From contig NZ_BBMB01000006.1 of assembly GCF_000971235.1 (NCBI RefSeq), positions 162,737-226,736 of the forward strand: DNA of 64,000 nucleotides, read 5' to 3'. The notes under the pieces were generated by a model that was given only the letters and a program-made list of their open reading frames with translations, searched no databases and was not told the DNA's origin. Below are positions 26,274 through 36,089 of this stretch, piece after piece. The DNA comes from Demequina subtropica (GTDB lineage Bacteria; Actinomycetota; Actinomycetes; Actinomycetales; Demequinaceae). Position numbers and translations under genes: made by a program. Numbering within the stretch: the first letter of the stretch is position 1; every line of letters starts with the position of its first letter.

Positions 26274-26837
26274 TTACGCCGATGCATCGATCGAGGTCAG
26301 GGATCGGCGCAGCGCGGCGATCGCCCGATGCTGGGTCACCCGCACGGCGGCGTTCGTGATGCCGAGCGCGGCCGCAGTCTCCGCGCCGGACAGGCCCGCG
26401 ACCACGCGAAGGAGCAGCACGTCCCGCTGGCGCTCGGACAGGCCCGCGAGCAGCCGCTCGACGCCCTCGCTCTGGAGGCGCAGCACCGCCTGATACTCGG
26501 CGCTGGGAAGCACATCGTGCCACCCCTGCGCCAGCGACTCGTCTCGCACGGGGACCTCGGGCCGACGCCCGGCCCTGCGCACCGCGTCCACCATGCGCCG
26601 ATGCGCGATGGCGAAGACCCACGCACGCAGGTCAGACTCATCGCCCTCGAATCGGTGGAGGCCTCGTGCGACGTCGAGGAACGTGTCAGCCGCCTCGTCC
26701 TCCGGGGACGGCGACCGTCGTGCCGCGAGGTAGCCGCGGACGGGTCCCGCGAGCTCGCGGTACAGCGCGGTCCACGCCCATTGCTCGCCGATCCGGGCCG
26801 CCGCGAGGGTCGTGTCGAATGCCGGTCCGAGCGTCAT
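26274..26837 (-). CDS. ECF-type RNA polymerase sigma factor (module 1)
   Basis: A 187-residue extracytoplasmic-function sigma factor. Region 2 covers about residues 12-85 and includes DEAADTFLDVARGLHRFEG and LRAWVFAIAHRRMVDAVRR. Region 4 covers about 120-180 with LSERQRDVLLLRVVAGLSG and an HTH ending VRVTQHRAIAALRR. The start MTLGPAF is shared with its paralogue in module 2. It is followed by its presumed anti-sigma gene. The second sigma/anti-sigma pair lies directly upstream and reads the same way, separated by a terminator. Confidence 0.92.
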   Translation of the reverse strand: MTLGPAFDTTLAAARIGEQWAWTALYRELAGPVRGYLAARRSPSPEDEAADTFLDVARGLHRFEGDESDLRAWVFAIAHRRMVDAVRRAGRRPEVPVRDESLAQGWHDVLPSAEYQAVLRLQSEGVERLLAGLSERQRDVLLLRVVAGLSGAETAAALGITNAAVRVTQHRAIAALRRSLTSIDASA

Positions 26838-27000
26838 GCGAGGGAACCGCCGAAGTCGTTGTCGAGCCGAGCGTGAGGGGACATGGCCGGAGACGCTAGC
26901 ACGCGCGCCGCATCGCGACGCAAACCGGACGCAACCGCGTATCGCGCGCCCGTCGGAGGCCGCGCCGGCAGCCCACCACCCGGGTTGAACAGGCAGGACA

Positions 27001-27028
27001 GCGCCCCGAACCGTGAGGTTCGGGGCGC
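27001..27028 (-). terminator. Hairpin terminator after module 2
   Basis: A perfect 12-bp stem GCGCCCCGAACC / GGTTCGGGGCGC has a 4-nt loop, 16 bp after the module 2 anti-sigma stop. It separates the two modules into distinct transcripts. Confidence 0.8.
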
Positions 27029-27043
27029 CGGAGCGGTGAGCTC

Positions 27044-28084
27044 CTACGGCCGCTTTGGGGAAAACGCCTGCTCGGAGCCGCTCTGCTTGTCGGGCATGGG
27101 GGATGCGCCGACATCTTCGGTGCCAGCGCTGACGCCGCACGCGCCATCGCCGGCCGAATCCATCTGCCAGGAGTCCTGCGAACCCGACGCGGACCTGCCC
27201 GACCAGTCCTGCGTGGCCTGGCCCCCGTCCGACCAGCGGTCTCCCGACCACGAGGCCGGCGCGGCATCGCCGCCGCGGTCCCCCGACCACGACCACGACC
27301 CGCCGTCGCTCACCACCGCGCCCTCACCCGCGGAGGCCGCGGAGGAGTCCTGCGGGGCGGCGCCCATCCGGGCTGTTCCGCCGGCGTCCTTCTCCGCGCC
27401 CGCGTCCCGGGCGTCGATCACGGGCTCCCGGGGCGGAACGTCCGTCGTCGGGATGCTGCGCACACGCTCGGCCACGTGCGTGCCGAAGTCGGGAGCCGCG
27501 AAGTCAGCCGTCTCCATCCACTCGAGCATGTCCGTGACGCTCCGGCGGACCTCGTCCGACGCCTCCGCGGTCTCCGCGCGGAGCGCGCGCGCCGCGTCGA
27601 GCAGGGCCTCGGAGGACTCGGTGTCGATGTCCGCGGCCTCCGCGACGTGCTCGATCGCGTCGCCGTAGTCGCCCTTGCTGTCGAGCCGCAGCGCCTCGGC
27701 GACGCGCTCGTGCGCGCCGCCGTCGCGCAGCCCGAGCCGCTCGAACGCGCGATCGATCGAGTAGAGGGGATCGCCCGGCGCCGCCGGGTCGGCTGCCGCC
27801 GCGCCGGCCGCGGTGCCCCCGATGAGCAGCGCAAGCGCGCTCATCGAGGCGATGCGCGAGCTCCAGGGCGACGAAGCCACCGCGGGCTCGCGGCTGAGGG
27901 GGGTGCGCGAGCCCGCGGCGACGTGGGCGAGAGCAGCACCGACACGCGCGGCATGAGCCGGCTCCGGGGCGATCACCAGCGCCCGCAGCGTCGCGACCGC
28001 GGGACCGAGGTCGGCGAGCTCCGCGGGCGCGTCGCCTCGCAGCAGCCGGTCGATCGCCCGGTCCTCGTCGGTGGTGCTCGTCAC
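27044..28084 (-). CDS. Probable anti-sigma factor, DUF5667-like, with Trp/Ser/Gly repeat tail (module 2)
   Basis: A 346-residue paralogue of the module 1 anti-sigma protein. The N-terminal domain (DRLLRGDAPAELADLGPAVA then TLRAL) and the single membrane helix at about 80-100 align, and APGDPLYSIDRAFERLG repeats the DUF5667-like motif. The extracytoplasmic tail is different: from about residue 270 it has repeats built on SWSGDR (WSWSGDRGG, SWSGDRWSDGG, DWSGRS) in a low-complexity Ser/Gly/Asp region. Such a tail could contact wall polymers. The gene starts about 47 bp after its sigma factor. Confidence 0.75.
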   Translation of the reverse strand: MTSTTDEDRAIDRLLRGDAPAELADLGPAVATLRALVIAPEPAHAARVGAALAHVAAGSRTPLSREPAVASSPWSSRIASMSALALLIGGTAAGAAAADPAAPGDPLYSIDRAFERLGLRDGGAHERVAEALRLDSKGDYGDAIEHVAEAADIDTESSEALLDAARALRAETAEASDEVRRSVTDMLEWMETADFAAPDFGTHVAERVRSIPTTDVPPREPVIDARDAGAEKDAGGTARMGAAPQDSSAASAGEGAVVSDGGSWSWSGDRGGDAAPASWSGDRWSDGGQATQDWSGRSASGSQDSWQMDSAGDGACGVSAGTEDVGASPMPDKQSGSEQAFSPKRP

Positions 28085-28131
28085 GGCACTGCCATCGGAT
28101 GCGCGCGCAGTTCCGTTACATCGGGCTCCGC

Positions 28132-28683
28132 TCAGCGCTGGCGATCATGCGCTCGGCGCAGCGCCCCGAGCGCACGATGCTGCGCCACCTTGACCGCCGA
28201 CTCGGACTTCCCCACCACCCGCGCGGTCTCGCGCACCGAGAGCTGGCCGACCAGCCGGAGCAGGAGGATCTGCCGCTGGTCCTCGGACAGTCCCTCGAGC
28301 AGCGCACGGGCGTCGTCGAGCCCGTCGCGCAGCAGCGCCTGCTGCTCGGCGCTCGCGGTCACCTCCGACGCGGTGACCTCGTCCGAGCTCCCAGCCGCCG
28401 CGACCGGGCGGACGCTCGCGCGGCGGTACGCGTCGACCATGCGGCGGTGCGCGATCGAGAACACCCACGCACGGAAGTCGCGCTCGTCGCCGTCGAAGCC
28501 TCCGATGCCGCGCGCGACGTGCAGGAAGGTCTCGGAAGCCTCGTCCTCCGGCTCGGGAGATCCGCGTCCAGCGAGGTAGCCCCTCACAGGGCCGGAGAGG
28601 TCGGCATAGAGCGCGGTCCACGCCCAGTCCTCCCCGGAGCGGGCTGCCGCGAGCACGGCCGCGAACGCGGGGCCGAGCGTCAT
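28132..28683 (-). CDS. ECF-type RNA polymerase sigma factor (module 2)
   Basis: A 183-residue sigma factor, paralogous over its full length to the module 1 protein. Region 2 includes DEASETFLHVARGIGGFDG and FRAWVFSIAHRRMVDAYRR, and region 4 includes LSEDQRQILLLRLVGQLS and VKVAQHRALGALRR. The linker between regions is longer and Ala/Ser/Thr-rich. Upstream on the minus strand, GGAAC followed 15 nt later by CGTC resembles an ECF promoter, so the gene may activate itself. An upstream motif GTGTTAGCGTC is shared with module 1 as GTGCTAGCGTC. Confidence 0.92.
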   Translation of the reverse strand: MTLGPAFAAVLAAARSGEDWAWTALYADLSGPVRGYLAGRGSPEPEDEASETFLHVARGIGGFDGDERDFRAWVFSIAHRRMVDAYRRASVRPVAAAGSSDEVTASEVTASAEQQALLRDGLDDARALLEGLSEDQRQILLLRLVGQLSVRETARVVGKSESAVKVAQHRALGALRRAHDRQR

Positions 28684-28816
28684 GCGCGGGCTCCCGCGGC
28701 CTCTGCGACGGGAGGACACGGCATGGTTCCCGACGCTAACACGGCGATCCGAACTTGGGCAGACCCGACATTTCCAACGTCGTAGAACCAGGGAGGAGGC
28801 GTCCCCGGACGCAGAA

Positions 28817-28848
28817 GAACCCCCTCGCCACGACGGACGAGGGGGTTC
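28817..28848 (-). terminator. Terminator of tRNA-Glu
   Basis: A perfect 11-bp stem GAACCCCCTCG / CGAGGGGGTTC has a 10-nt loop, just after the tRNA 3' end on the minus strand, followed by TTCT. Confidence 0.7.
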
Positions 28849-28854
28849 TGGTAG

Positions 28855-28927
28855 TAGCCCCGACGGGATTCGAACCCGCGCTACCGCCTTGAGAGGGCGG
28901 CGTGCTAGGCCGCTACACAACGGGGCC
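28855..28927 (-). tRNA. tRNA-Glu (anticodon CTC)
   Basis: A full cloverleaf of 73 nt: acceptor GGCCCCG pairs with CGGGGCT (one G-U), the anticodon stem CCGCC/GGCGG surrounds loop CTCTCAA with CTC at 28891-28893, and the T-arm has GCGGG-TTCGAAT-CCCGT. CCA is not encoded. Confidence 0.95.
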
Positions 28928-29111
28928 CCTAGCTGCTTCAGTCACCCTTACCGGGCGGCTGGCGCGAGATAAAACTTTACAGCACACCCTGCGCGGATTC
29001 CAAATCCGCTCGGCCATGTCGCCGAAGTCGACCTCGCACCAGGGACGATGCTACCGCCCGGGGGCCTGCACCGCACACGACCCACGCGCCGCGCGGCCGT
29101 AGCCTGGGGAC

Positions 29112-30026
29112 ATGAGCACCCGAGACGGCTCCACGGGCGCCATCCGCGTGCCCGACGGTCTCTCATGGTGGGCCGCGACGCCGGGCGGCGCCGACTGGCT
29201 GCTGTCGCTCCCGGGGCTGGTCGCCGACTGCGCCCGCGAGTGGGACCTGACGCTCGACCCGCCGTTCGAGCCGGGCACCGTCGCCTGGGTCGCCCCCGCC
29301 ACCCTCGCCGGCGGGCGCGGCGCCGTGCTCAAGGTCGGCCGCCTCGACGGCGAGAGCGATCTCGAGGCCGATGCCCTGGCGCACTGGTCCGGAGTCGGGG
29401 CCGTGCGGCTGCTCGCTCACGATCGCGAGCGCGGGGCCCTGCTCATGGAGCGATGCGAGCCTGGCACCCGGCTGTGGAGCATCGCCGACGAGGACCGCGC
29501 ATTCGGCATCGCCGCGGGCGTGTTCCGCGAGCTGTGGCGCCCTGCGCCCGAGGAGGCCCCGTTCCGCACGGTGGCCGACCAGGCGGAGCGATGGGCGCGC
29601 GTGCTCCCCGAGCGCTGGGAGCGGCACGGTCACCCCTGCCCGCGGCGCCTGATCGACCACGCGGTGGACCTCGCCACCGCGCTGGCGCGGTCGCAGCCCG
29701 AGCAGGTGCTCTGCCACCAGGACGCCCACGGCGGCAACATGCTCCTGGACGGCAGGCGCTGGGTCGCCATCGACCCGAAGCCGGTCGTGGGCGAGCGGGC
29801 ATTCGACCTCGCCTCGTCGCTGCGCGACCGGCGCCCGACGCTGCTGGCGGCGGCCGACCCGAGGGCCGTGGTCGCACGACGCCTCGACCTCTACGTCGAC
29901 CAGCTCGGGGTGGAACGCGAGCGAGCACGCGGCTGGGGCATCGTCCACGCGCTCGCCTGGGGCCTCACCGATGACGGGGCCTCCCCCGAGCTGCTCGCGT
30001 GCGCGGAGGCTCTCGAGGCCGCCTGA
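29112..30026 (+). CDS. Aminoglycoside phosphotransferase family protein, APH(6)-like
   Basis: A 304-residue protein kinase-like phosphotransferase related to streptomycin 6-kinases and hydroxyurea phosphotransferase. AVLKVGRLDGESDLEADAL holds the ATP-binding lysine and glutamate, LLMERCEPGTRL is the hinge, and the catalytic loop CHQDAHGGNMLLDG with AIDPKP (metal-binding Asp) is intact. A real resistance role cannot be inferred; many relatives phosphorylate unknown metabolites. TAGCCT lies 6 nt before the ATG with no ribosome binding site, so the transcript is probably leaderless. Confidence 0.82.
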   Translation: MSTRDGSTGAIRVPDGLSWWAATPGGADWLLSLPGLVADCAREWDLTLDPPFEPGTVAWVAPATLAGGRGAVLKVGRLDGESDLEADALAHWSGVGAVRLLAHDRERGALLMERCEPGTRLWSIADEDRAFGIAAGVFRELWRPAPEEAPFRTVADQAERWARVLPERWERHGHPCPRRLIDHAVDLATALARSQPEQVLCHQDAHGGNMLLDGRRWVAIDPKPVVGERAFDLASSLRDRRPTLLAAADPRAVVARRLDLYVDQLGVERERARGWGIVHALAWGLTDDGASPELLACAEALEAA

Positions 30027-30104
30027 GCAGGCGCAGCATCCGCGCGCCGGGCCCCTCCCCCGCGCCGCCTCGCGCTCTTGCCCCTCGCGCACGCGTTATG
30101 TAAA

Positions 30105-30125
30105 GGTGAGTGGAAGCGACTCAAC
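30105..30125 (+). promoter_or_regulatory. HAIR element (HspR-binding inverted repeat) upstream of clpB
   Basis: GGTGAGT-N7-ACTCAAC matches the HspR-associated inverted repeat CTTGAGT-N7-ACTCAAG in its five-base cores (TGAGT/ACTCA) with the exact 7-nt spacer. It lies 36 bp before the clpB ATG, where a repressor would block the promoter or early transcription. Confidence 0.8.
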
Positions 30126-30160
30126 TATTGCCACACGGCTCGCATCAGCAGGAGGTTCAC

Positions 30161-32314
<2,154 letters not shown>

Positions 32315-32329
32315 CGGCCCCGGACAAAG

Positions 32330-32361
32330 CGAGAGGCCCCGCCATCAGGCGGGGCCTCTCG
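32330..32361. terminator. Terminator between clpB and tRNA-Gln
   Basis: A perfect 14-bp stem (32330-32343 with 32348-32361) has an ATCA loop. TCTT follows on the plus strand and CTTTG on the minus strand, so it may act on both transcripts. Confidence 0.85.
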
Positions 32362-32369
32362 TCTTAAGG

Positions 32370-32441
32370 CTGGGCTACAAGGATTCGAACCTCAACTAAC
32401 GGAACCAGAAACCGTCGTGCTGCCAGTTACACCATAGCCCA
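32370..32441 (-). tRNA. tRNA-Gln (anticodon CTG)
   Basis: A 72-nt cloverleaf: acceptor TGGGCTA/TAGCCCA, anticodon arm ACGGT-TTCTGGT-TCCGT with CTG at 32406-32408, and T-arm with GGTTCGAATCC. The U-U closing pair of the anticodon stem is normal for tRNA-Gln. The full CCA is not encoded. Confidence 0.95.
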
Positions 32442-32501
32442 CTGCGTTCCAGCGGAACGGAGAACAACTCTACCCGACTCCGCCGCAGAACCCAAATCGC
32501 C

Positions 32502-32957
32502 TCATCCGGCCGCGTGTCGGAGCGAGTCGAGGACCATCACCCCGGCCGAGTCCGCACCACAGTAGTGGCCCTGCGCGCCGAAGTACGTGTCGTCGTCGTT
32601 GCCGCCCGGCAGATCGGCGAGCACCGCGACCGTTCCCGCCCCCGTCACCGCATCTCCGGGGCCGAAGTCGACTCCGTCGATATCCGCGCCACCGCCGTCG
32701 CCGGGGACGGTGCCCGGCGGCCACACGATCCACGGCACGCCCGCACCGTCCCGATCGCGGTCGAGCATGAGGCACCCGTTCTCGAGCGCGACGATCGTGC
32801 CGCTCACCTCGAGCCGCGCGCCGGGGACGTAGCCAGGCTCGTCCTGGCGTGCCAGGTATCCCAGCGGGTTCGTGTCGACCGCATCGCCGCCGCAACCCGC
32901 GAGCACCGCGACGGCGCACGCGGCGGCGGCGCTACGGGTCAACGCGCGCGATCTCAT
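32502..32957 (-). CDS. Hypothetical secreted lipoprotein
   Basis: A 151-residue protein with an Arg-containing start, hydrophobic core AAAACAVAVLAGC and lipobox LAGC with the acylated cysteine at residue 22. The mature part contains ARLEVSGTIVALENGCLMLD and later AQGHYCGAD, suggesting a small beta-rich (possibly OB-like) fold with two cysteines that could form a disulphide. No family was recognised. It lies between tRNA-Gln and the marR gene on the same strand. Confidence 0.65.
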   Translation of the reverse strand: MRSRALTRSAAAACAVAVLAGCGGDAVDTNPLGYLARQDEPGYVPGARLEVSGTIVALENGCLMLDRDRDGAGVPWIVWPPGTVPGDGGGADIDGVDFGPGDAVTGAGTVAVLADLPGGNDDDTYFGAQGHYCGADSAGVMVLDSLRHAAG

Positions 32958-33059
32958 CGAGCACCACCACCCCGACGAGCCTCGTCATGCGCTCACGGTA
33001 CGCCCTGAGCGTTGCGATCGGGCAGGTAGGTCACCGGATCGTGACGCGACGGCGCGGCG

Positions 33060-33581
33060 CTACCCCGCCGTCGCGTCGGTCTCGGCCCGGCGCGCACCTC
33101 CTCGCGCCCACGGGAAGCGCGGATCGTCGGCGAGCGCCTCGAGCACCGGTTCGAGCGCCTCGGCGAGCGCCTCGAGCTGGGGCTCGCTCAGCCGGCCGAT
33201 GACCTCGGCACGCACGAGCGCCAGGTGGCCCGGCAGCGCCAGGAGCAGCGCCTTGCGGCCATCGCGCGTGAGCCGGATGTTCGACGCGCGCGCGTCGCCC
33301 GGGCACGGCACTCGCTCGACGAGCCCGCGCGCCTCCATGCGCGACACCACCTTCGACAGCCGCGGGAGCGTGGCATAGGTGCGCACCGCGAGGTCGCTCG
33401 TGCGCAGGGTCAGCTCCGGCGCGGTGTTGAGCGCGCTCAGCGCCATGAACTCGAAGTGCGTGATGCCGGAGTCCGCCTGGAGCTGCGCGTCGAGGGCCGC
33501 CGGCAGCAGCTGCGAGGTACCGACGAGCGCGAGCCATGCCCGCGACTCGGCGTCGTTCATGCGGGGCACGCGCGTGGTCAT
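33060..33581 (-). CDS. MarR-family regulator
   Basis: A 173-residue winged-helix regulator. THFEFMALSALNTAPELTLRTSDLA leads into the recognition helix LPRLSKVVSRMEARGLVER, and the wing holds VPCPGDARASNIRLTRDGRK, all standard MarR features. TAAGAT ends 6 nt before the ATG at 33581, so a leaderless message is likely and favours this first ATG. It is divergent from the NAD(P)-binding oxidoreductase gene. The intergenic region is packed with inverted repeats that it probably binds. Confidence 0.88.
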   Translation of the reverse strand: MTTRVPRMNDAESRAWLALVGTSQLLPAALDAQLQADSGITHFEFMALSALNTAPELTLRTSDLAVRTYATLPRLSKVVSRMEARGLVERVPCPGDARASNIRLTRDGRKALLLALPGHLALVRAEVIGRLSEPQLEALAEALEPVLEALADDPRFPWARGGARRAETDATAG

Positions 33582-33597
33582 GCCGCCATCTTAGCGT

Positions 33598-33647
33598 TAC
33601 TTGCCACGGCAACCAAGTACCGCTATGTTGGTTAACGAGGCAACCAA
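33598..33647. promoter_or_regulatory. Nested inverted repeats between marR and the reductase gene
   Basis: TACTTG-N10-CAAGTA (33598-33619) encloses TTGCC-AC-GGCAA (33601-33612). A second palindrome TTGGTT-N8-AACCAA lies at 33628-33647, and GGCAACCAA occurs twice. These are the likely operators for the MarR protein. Confidence 0.6.
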
Positions 33648-33680
33648 ACGATCCGCCGCATCGGCGGGAAGGAGCACACC

Positions 33681-34307
33681 ATGACCACCACCGTCACCGT
33701 CATCGGCACCGGCAACATCGGCTCGGCCGTCGCGCGTCTCGCGACCCAGGCAGGCGCAAGCGTGCAGCTGCTGGGCCGCGACCATGACAAGACCGCAGCC
33801 GTGGCCGCCGAGGTCGGCGCGACCGCCGGCGTCGTGGGCGACGCGATCACGGGCGAGATCGTCGTGCTCGCCGTCCCCTACCCCGCTCTCGCCGAGCTCG
33901 CGGCGGCCTACGGCGCCCAGCTCGACGGCCGCATCGTCGTCGAGACCACCAACCCGCTCGACTTCTCGACCTTCGATGCGCTCGTGGTCCCGGCGGACTC
34001 CTCGGCGACCGCCGAGCTCGCGGGTGCGGTCCCCGGCGCGCGCGTGCTCAAGGCCTTCAACACCAACTTCGCGGCAACCCTCGCCGCCGGCACCGTGGAC
34101 GGCGCGCCGACCACTGTGCTCGTGGCGGGCGACGACGAGTCCGCGCGCGACGCGCTGATCGCTCTGGTCGAGGCCGCGGGCCTGCGCGGCCTCGCGGTGG
34201 GCGGCCTCAAGCGCGCCCGCGAGCTCGAGGCCATCGGCTTCACCCAGCTCGTGCTCGCCGTCCAGGAGAAGCTCGCCTGGACCGGCGCGCTCGCGCCGCG
34301 CGGCTGA
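33681..34307 (+). CDS. NAD(P)-binding oxidoreductase, F420-dependent NADP reductase-like
   Basis: A 208-residue Rossmann-fold protein beginning TTTVTVIGTGNIGSAVARLA, with the GxGxxG dinucleotide loop at residues 9-14 followed by LLGRDHDK. The segments VVLAVPYPAL, ETTNPLD and ARVLKAFNTNFAATLAAG are those of the NADPH:F420 reductase/YrpG-like family that often follows MarR or HxlR regulators. GGAAGGAG lies 7 nt before the ATG. Expression is probably under the divergent MarR protein. Its substrate is unknown, and F420 use is not proven. Confidence 0.8.
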   Translation: MTTTVTVIGTGNIGSAVARLATQAGASVQLLGRDHDKTAAVAAEVGATAGVVGDAITGEIVVLAVPYPALAELAAAYGAQLDGRIVVETTNPLDFSTFDALVVPADSSATAELAGAVPGARVLKAFNTNFAATLAAGTVDGAPTTVLVAGDDESARDALIALVEAAGLRGLAVGGLKRARELEAIGFTQLVLAVQEKLAWTGALAPRG

Positions 34308-34325
34308 GCCCACCCCGCAGCAGCA

Positions 34326-34364
34326 CGACGCCCCCGCACCCCGTCCAGGGATGCGGGGGCGTCG
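34326..34364. terminator. Hairpin between convergent reductase and GH3 genes
   Basis: A perfect 13-bp stem CGACGCCCCCGCA / TGCGGGGGCGTCG has a 13-nt loop, placed between the two stop codons. Confidence 0.75.
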
Positions 34365-34370
34365 CCCGTG

Positions 34371-36089
34371 CTACAGCACCTCGGTAAGACCGCACCTCGC
34401 GTTGGCGTTCGCGGTGCCGAGGAACGGCTCCGCTCCCACGATGCCGTCCACCGCGGCGCGGACCGCCGCCTCGCTCGGGGTGTAGCAGTTGACCAGCGCG
34501 CCCACCATCGGAGCATCGGCCAGGTGCGTCGGCACGCCGAAGGAGACGAGCACCGTGGGCACCTGGCCCGCCCACCACGGCGCCGCCGGGCCCATGGCCA
34601 TCGGCCAGCGCAGCCGCGACACCGTCGACTGCGCCCCGGCACCGACGTAGTGCGCGACCACCACGGCGGCGTCGAACTCGCCCTCGGCCGCCACGTTGCC
34701 CTCGGCGATCACCCTCATGTAGTCGCCGAGGCTGCGGACCGGCGGCAGCTTCCCGGGGAACGAGACCTCGAAGCCCGCGGCCGCGAGCTCCGCCGCCATC
34801 CACCGCGCGATCGGCAGGTGCTCCACGGGGATGGGGAACTCCGGGTTGCTCGCGAGCTCGGAGTTGACGACGAGCCGGATCCGGCGGTGCGTCTCGGGGC
34901 GCAGCGGGAGCACACCCTTGTCGAGGACGAGCGTCGCCGAGCGGCGCGCCACGTCCGCGCCGATGGCACGATGCGCGGCACGGTCGACCTCGGGCCGCTC
35001 CTGCGGCACGGCCCCGGGACCGCACAGCCCCATCGACACCTTGAGCGCGAGCACACGCGTCACGGCCTCATCGACGCGCGTGGGCGAGATGCGCCCGTCC
35101 TGCGCGCCGGCGAGGACGGCCGCGACGTCCGCCTCCGCGTCCCGCAGGAACAGCAGCAGGTCGCAGCCCGCGACCACCGAGTCGACGAGCAGGTCCGCCC
35201 GCCTGCCCTGGCTCGTGAAGCCGACCATGTGCGTGGCATCGGTGACGGCGACCCCGTTGAACCCGAGCTCCTCGCGCAGCAGCGTCGTGGTGATCTCCGG
35301 CGCGAGCGTCGCCGGGCGGACCCGCGCGTCGTCGCCGAGCAGCTCGCGCGTGAGCGCGGGCAGCGCGATGTGCCCGATCATCACGGTGGGCACGCCCGCC
35401 TCGATCAGCGAGCCGTACACACGGCCGAACGTGCCGCGCCACTCCCCCGCATCGAGCGTGTTGACCGTCGCGACGACGTGCTGATCGCGCTCGTCGACGC
35501 CGTCGCCCGGGAAGTGCTTGGCGCAGGTCGCGAAGCCGAGACCGGCCGCGCCCTCGGCCGCGCCCCGGTGGTACGCGGCGGCGTACTCGGCGACGTCCGC
35601 CGCCGTGTCGCCGAATGCGCGGTGCGACGCGACGGCGTTGCGCCAGTTGACATGGATGTCCGCGACGGGAGCGAAGGCCCAGTTCGTGGCCGCCGCGAGA
35701 CCCTCGCGGGCGCACACGCGCCCCAGGTCCTCGGCCGTGACCGGATCGCCGGTGGCGACGCACTGGAGCGGGGCGCCGATGAGGGTGCCGTCCTTCGCGG
35801 CGCCGTCGCCGCCGAACTCGAGGTTCGCGCCGACGAGCAGCGGGACGTCCGAGACTCCGTTGAGCCGATCGACGAATGCCGCGACCTCGTCGGCCGTGCC
35901 GCTGCCGGGACGCACGCCCGCGAACTGGTAGCGCTCGACCAGCGCGACGGACTCGTCGTCCAGCTCGGTGTGGGCGACGAAGAGCTGGCCCACCTTCGCC
36001 TCGAGAGGCATGGCCGCGACGCGCGCGCGCACCCAGGCCTGCTGCTGGGGGGTGAGCGAGTACGGTGCGGCGGCGAGGTCGGTGGTCAT
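34371..36089 (-). CDS. Glycoside hydrolase family 3, NagZ-type beta-N-acetylhexosaminidase
   Basis: A 572-residue enzyme with no signal peptide, so cytoplasmic. The TIM-barrel domain (about 1-340) has CAKHFPGDGVDERDQH, where DxH is the Asp-His acid/base pair specific to NagZ-type GH3 enzymes, and TDATHMVG with the predicted nucleophile Asp. A C-terminal beta/alpha domain follows, unlike short NagZ. It should release N-acetylglucosamine (or similar) from imported muropeptides or chitin-type sugars. It is the last gene of a seven-gene operon with a peptide-type ABC importer, and its start overlaps the previous stop by 4 bp. Confidence 0.85.
   Translation of the reverse strand: MTTDLAAAPYSLTPQQQAWVRARVAAMPLEAKVGQLFVAHTELDDESVALVERYQFAGVRPGSGTADEVAAFVDRLNGVSDVPLLVGANLEFGGDGAAKDGTLIGAPLQCVATGDPVTAEDLGRVCAREGLAAATNWAFAPVADIHVNWRNAVASHRAFGDTAADVAEYAAAYHRGAAEGAAGLGFATCAKHFPGDGVDERDQHVVATVNTLDAGEWRGTFGRVYGSLIEAGVPTVMIGHIALPALTRELLGDDARVRPATLAPEITTTLLREELGFNGVAVTDATHMVGFTSQGRRADLLVDSVVAGCDLLLFLRDAEADVAAVLAGAQDGRISPTRVDEAVTRVLALKVSMGLCGPGAVPQERPEVDRAAHRAIGADVARRSATLVLDKGVLPLRPETHRRIRLVVNSELASNPEFPIPVEHLPIARWMAAELAAAGFEVSFPGKLPPVRSLGDYMRVIAEGNVAAEGEFDAAVVVAHYVGAGAQSTVSRLRWPMAMGPAAPWWAGQVPTVLVSFGVPTHLADAPMVGALVNCYTPSEAAVRAAVDGIVGAEPFLGTANANARCGLTEVL

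Noticed and set aside
28690..28760. A SigR-type or strong sigma-70 promoter for module 2
   Set aside because: Only a GGAAC-N15-CGTC pair is visible; with the short spacer I mention it as possible but do not list it as a feature.
29112..30026. Calling the APH(6)-like gene a streptomycin resistance determinant
   Set aside because: Only family motifs are visible; it is chromosomal, with normal base composition and no mobile context.
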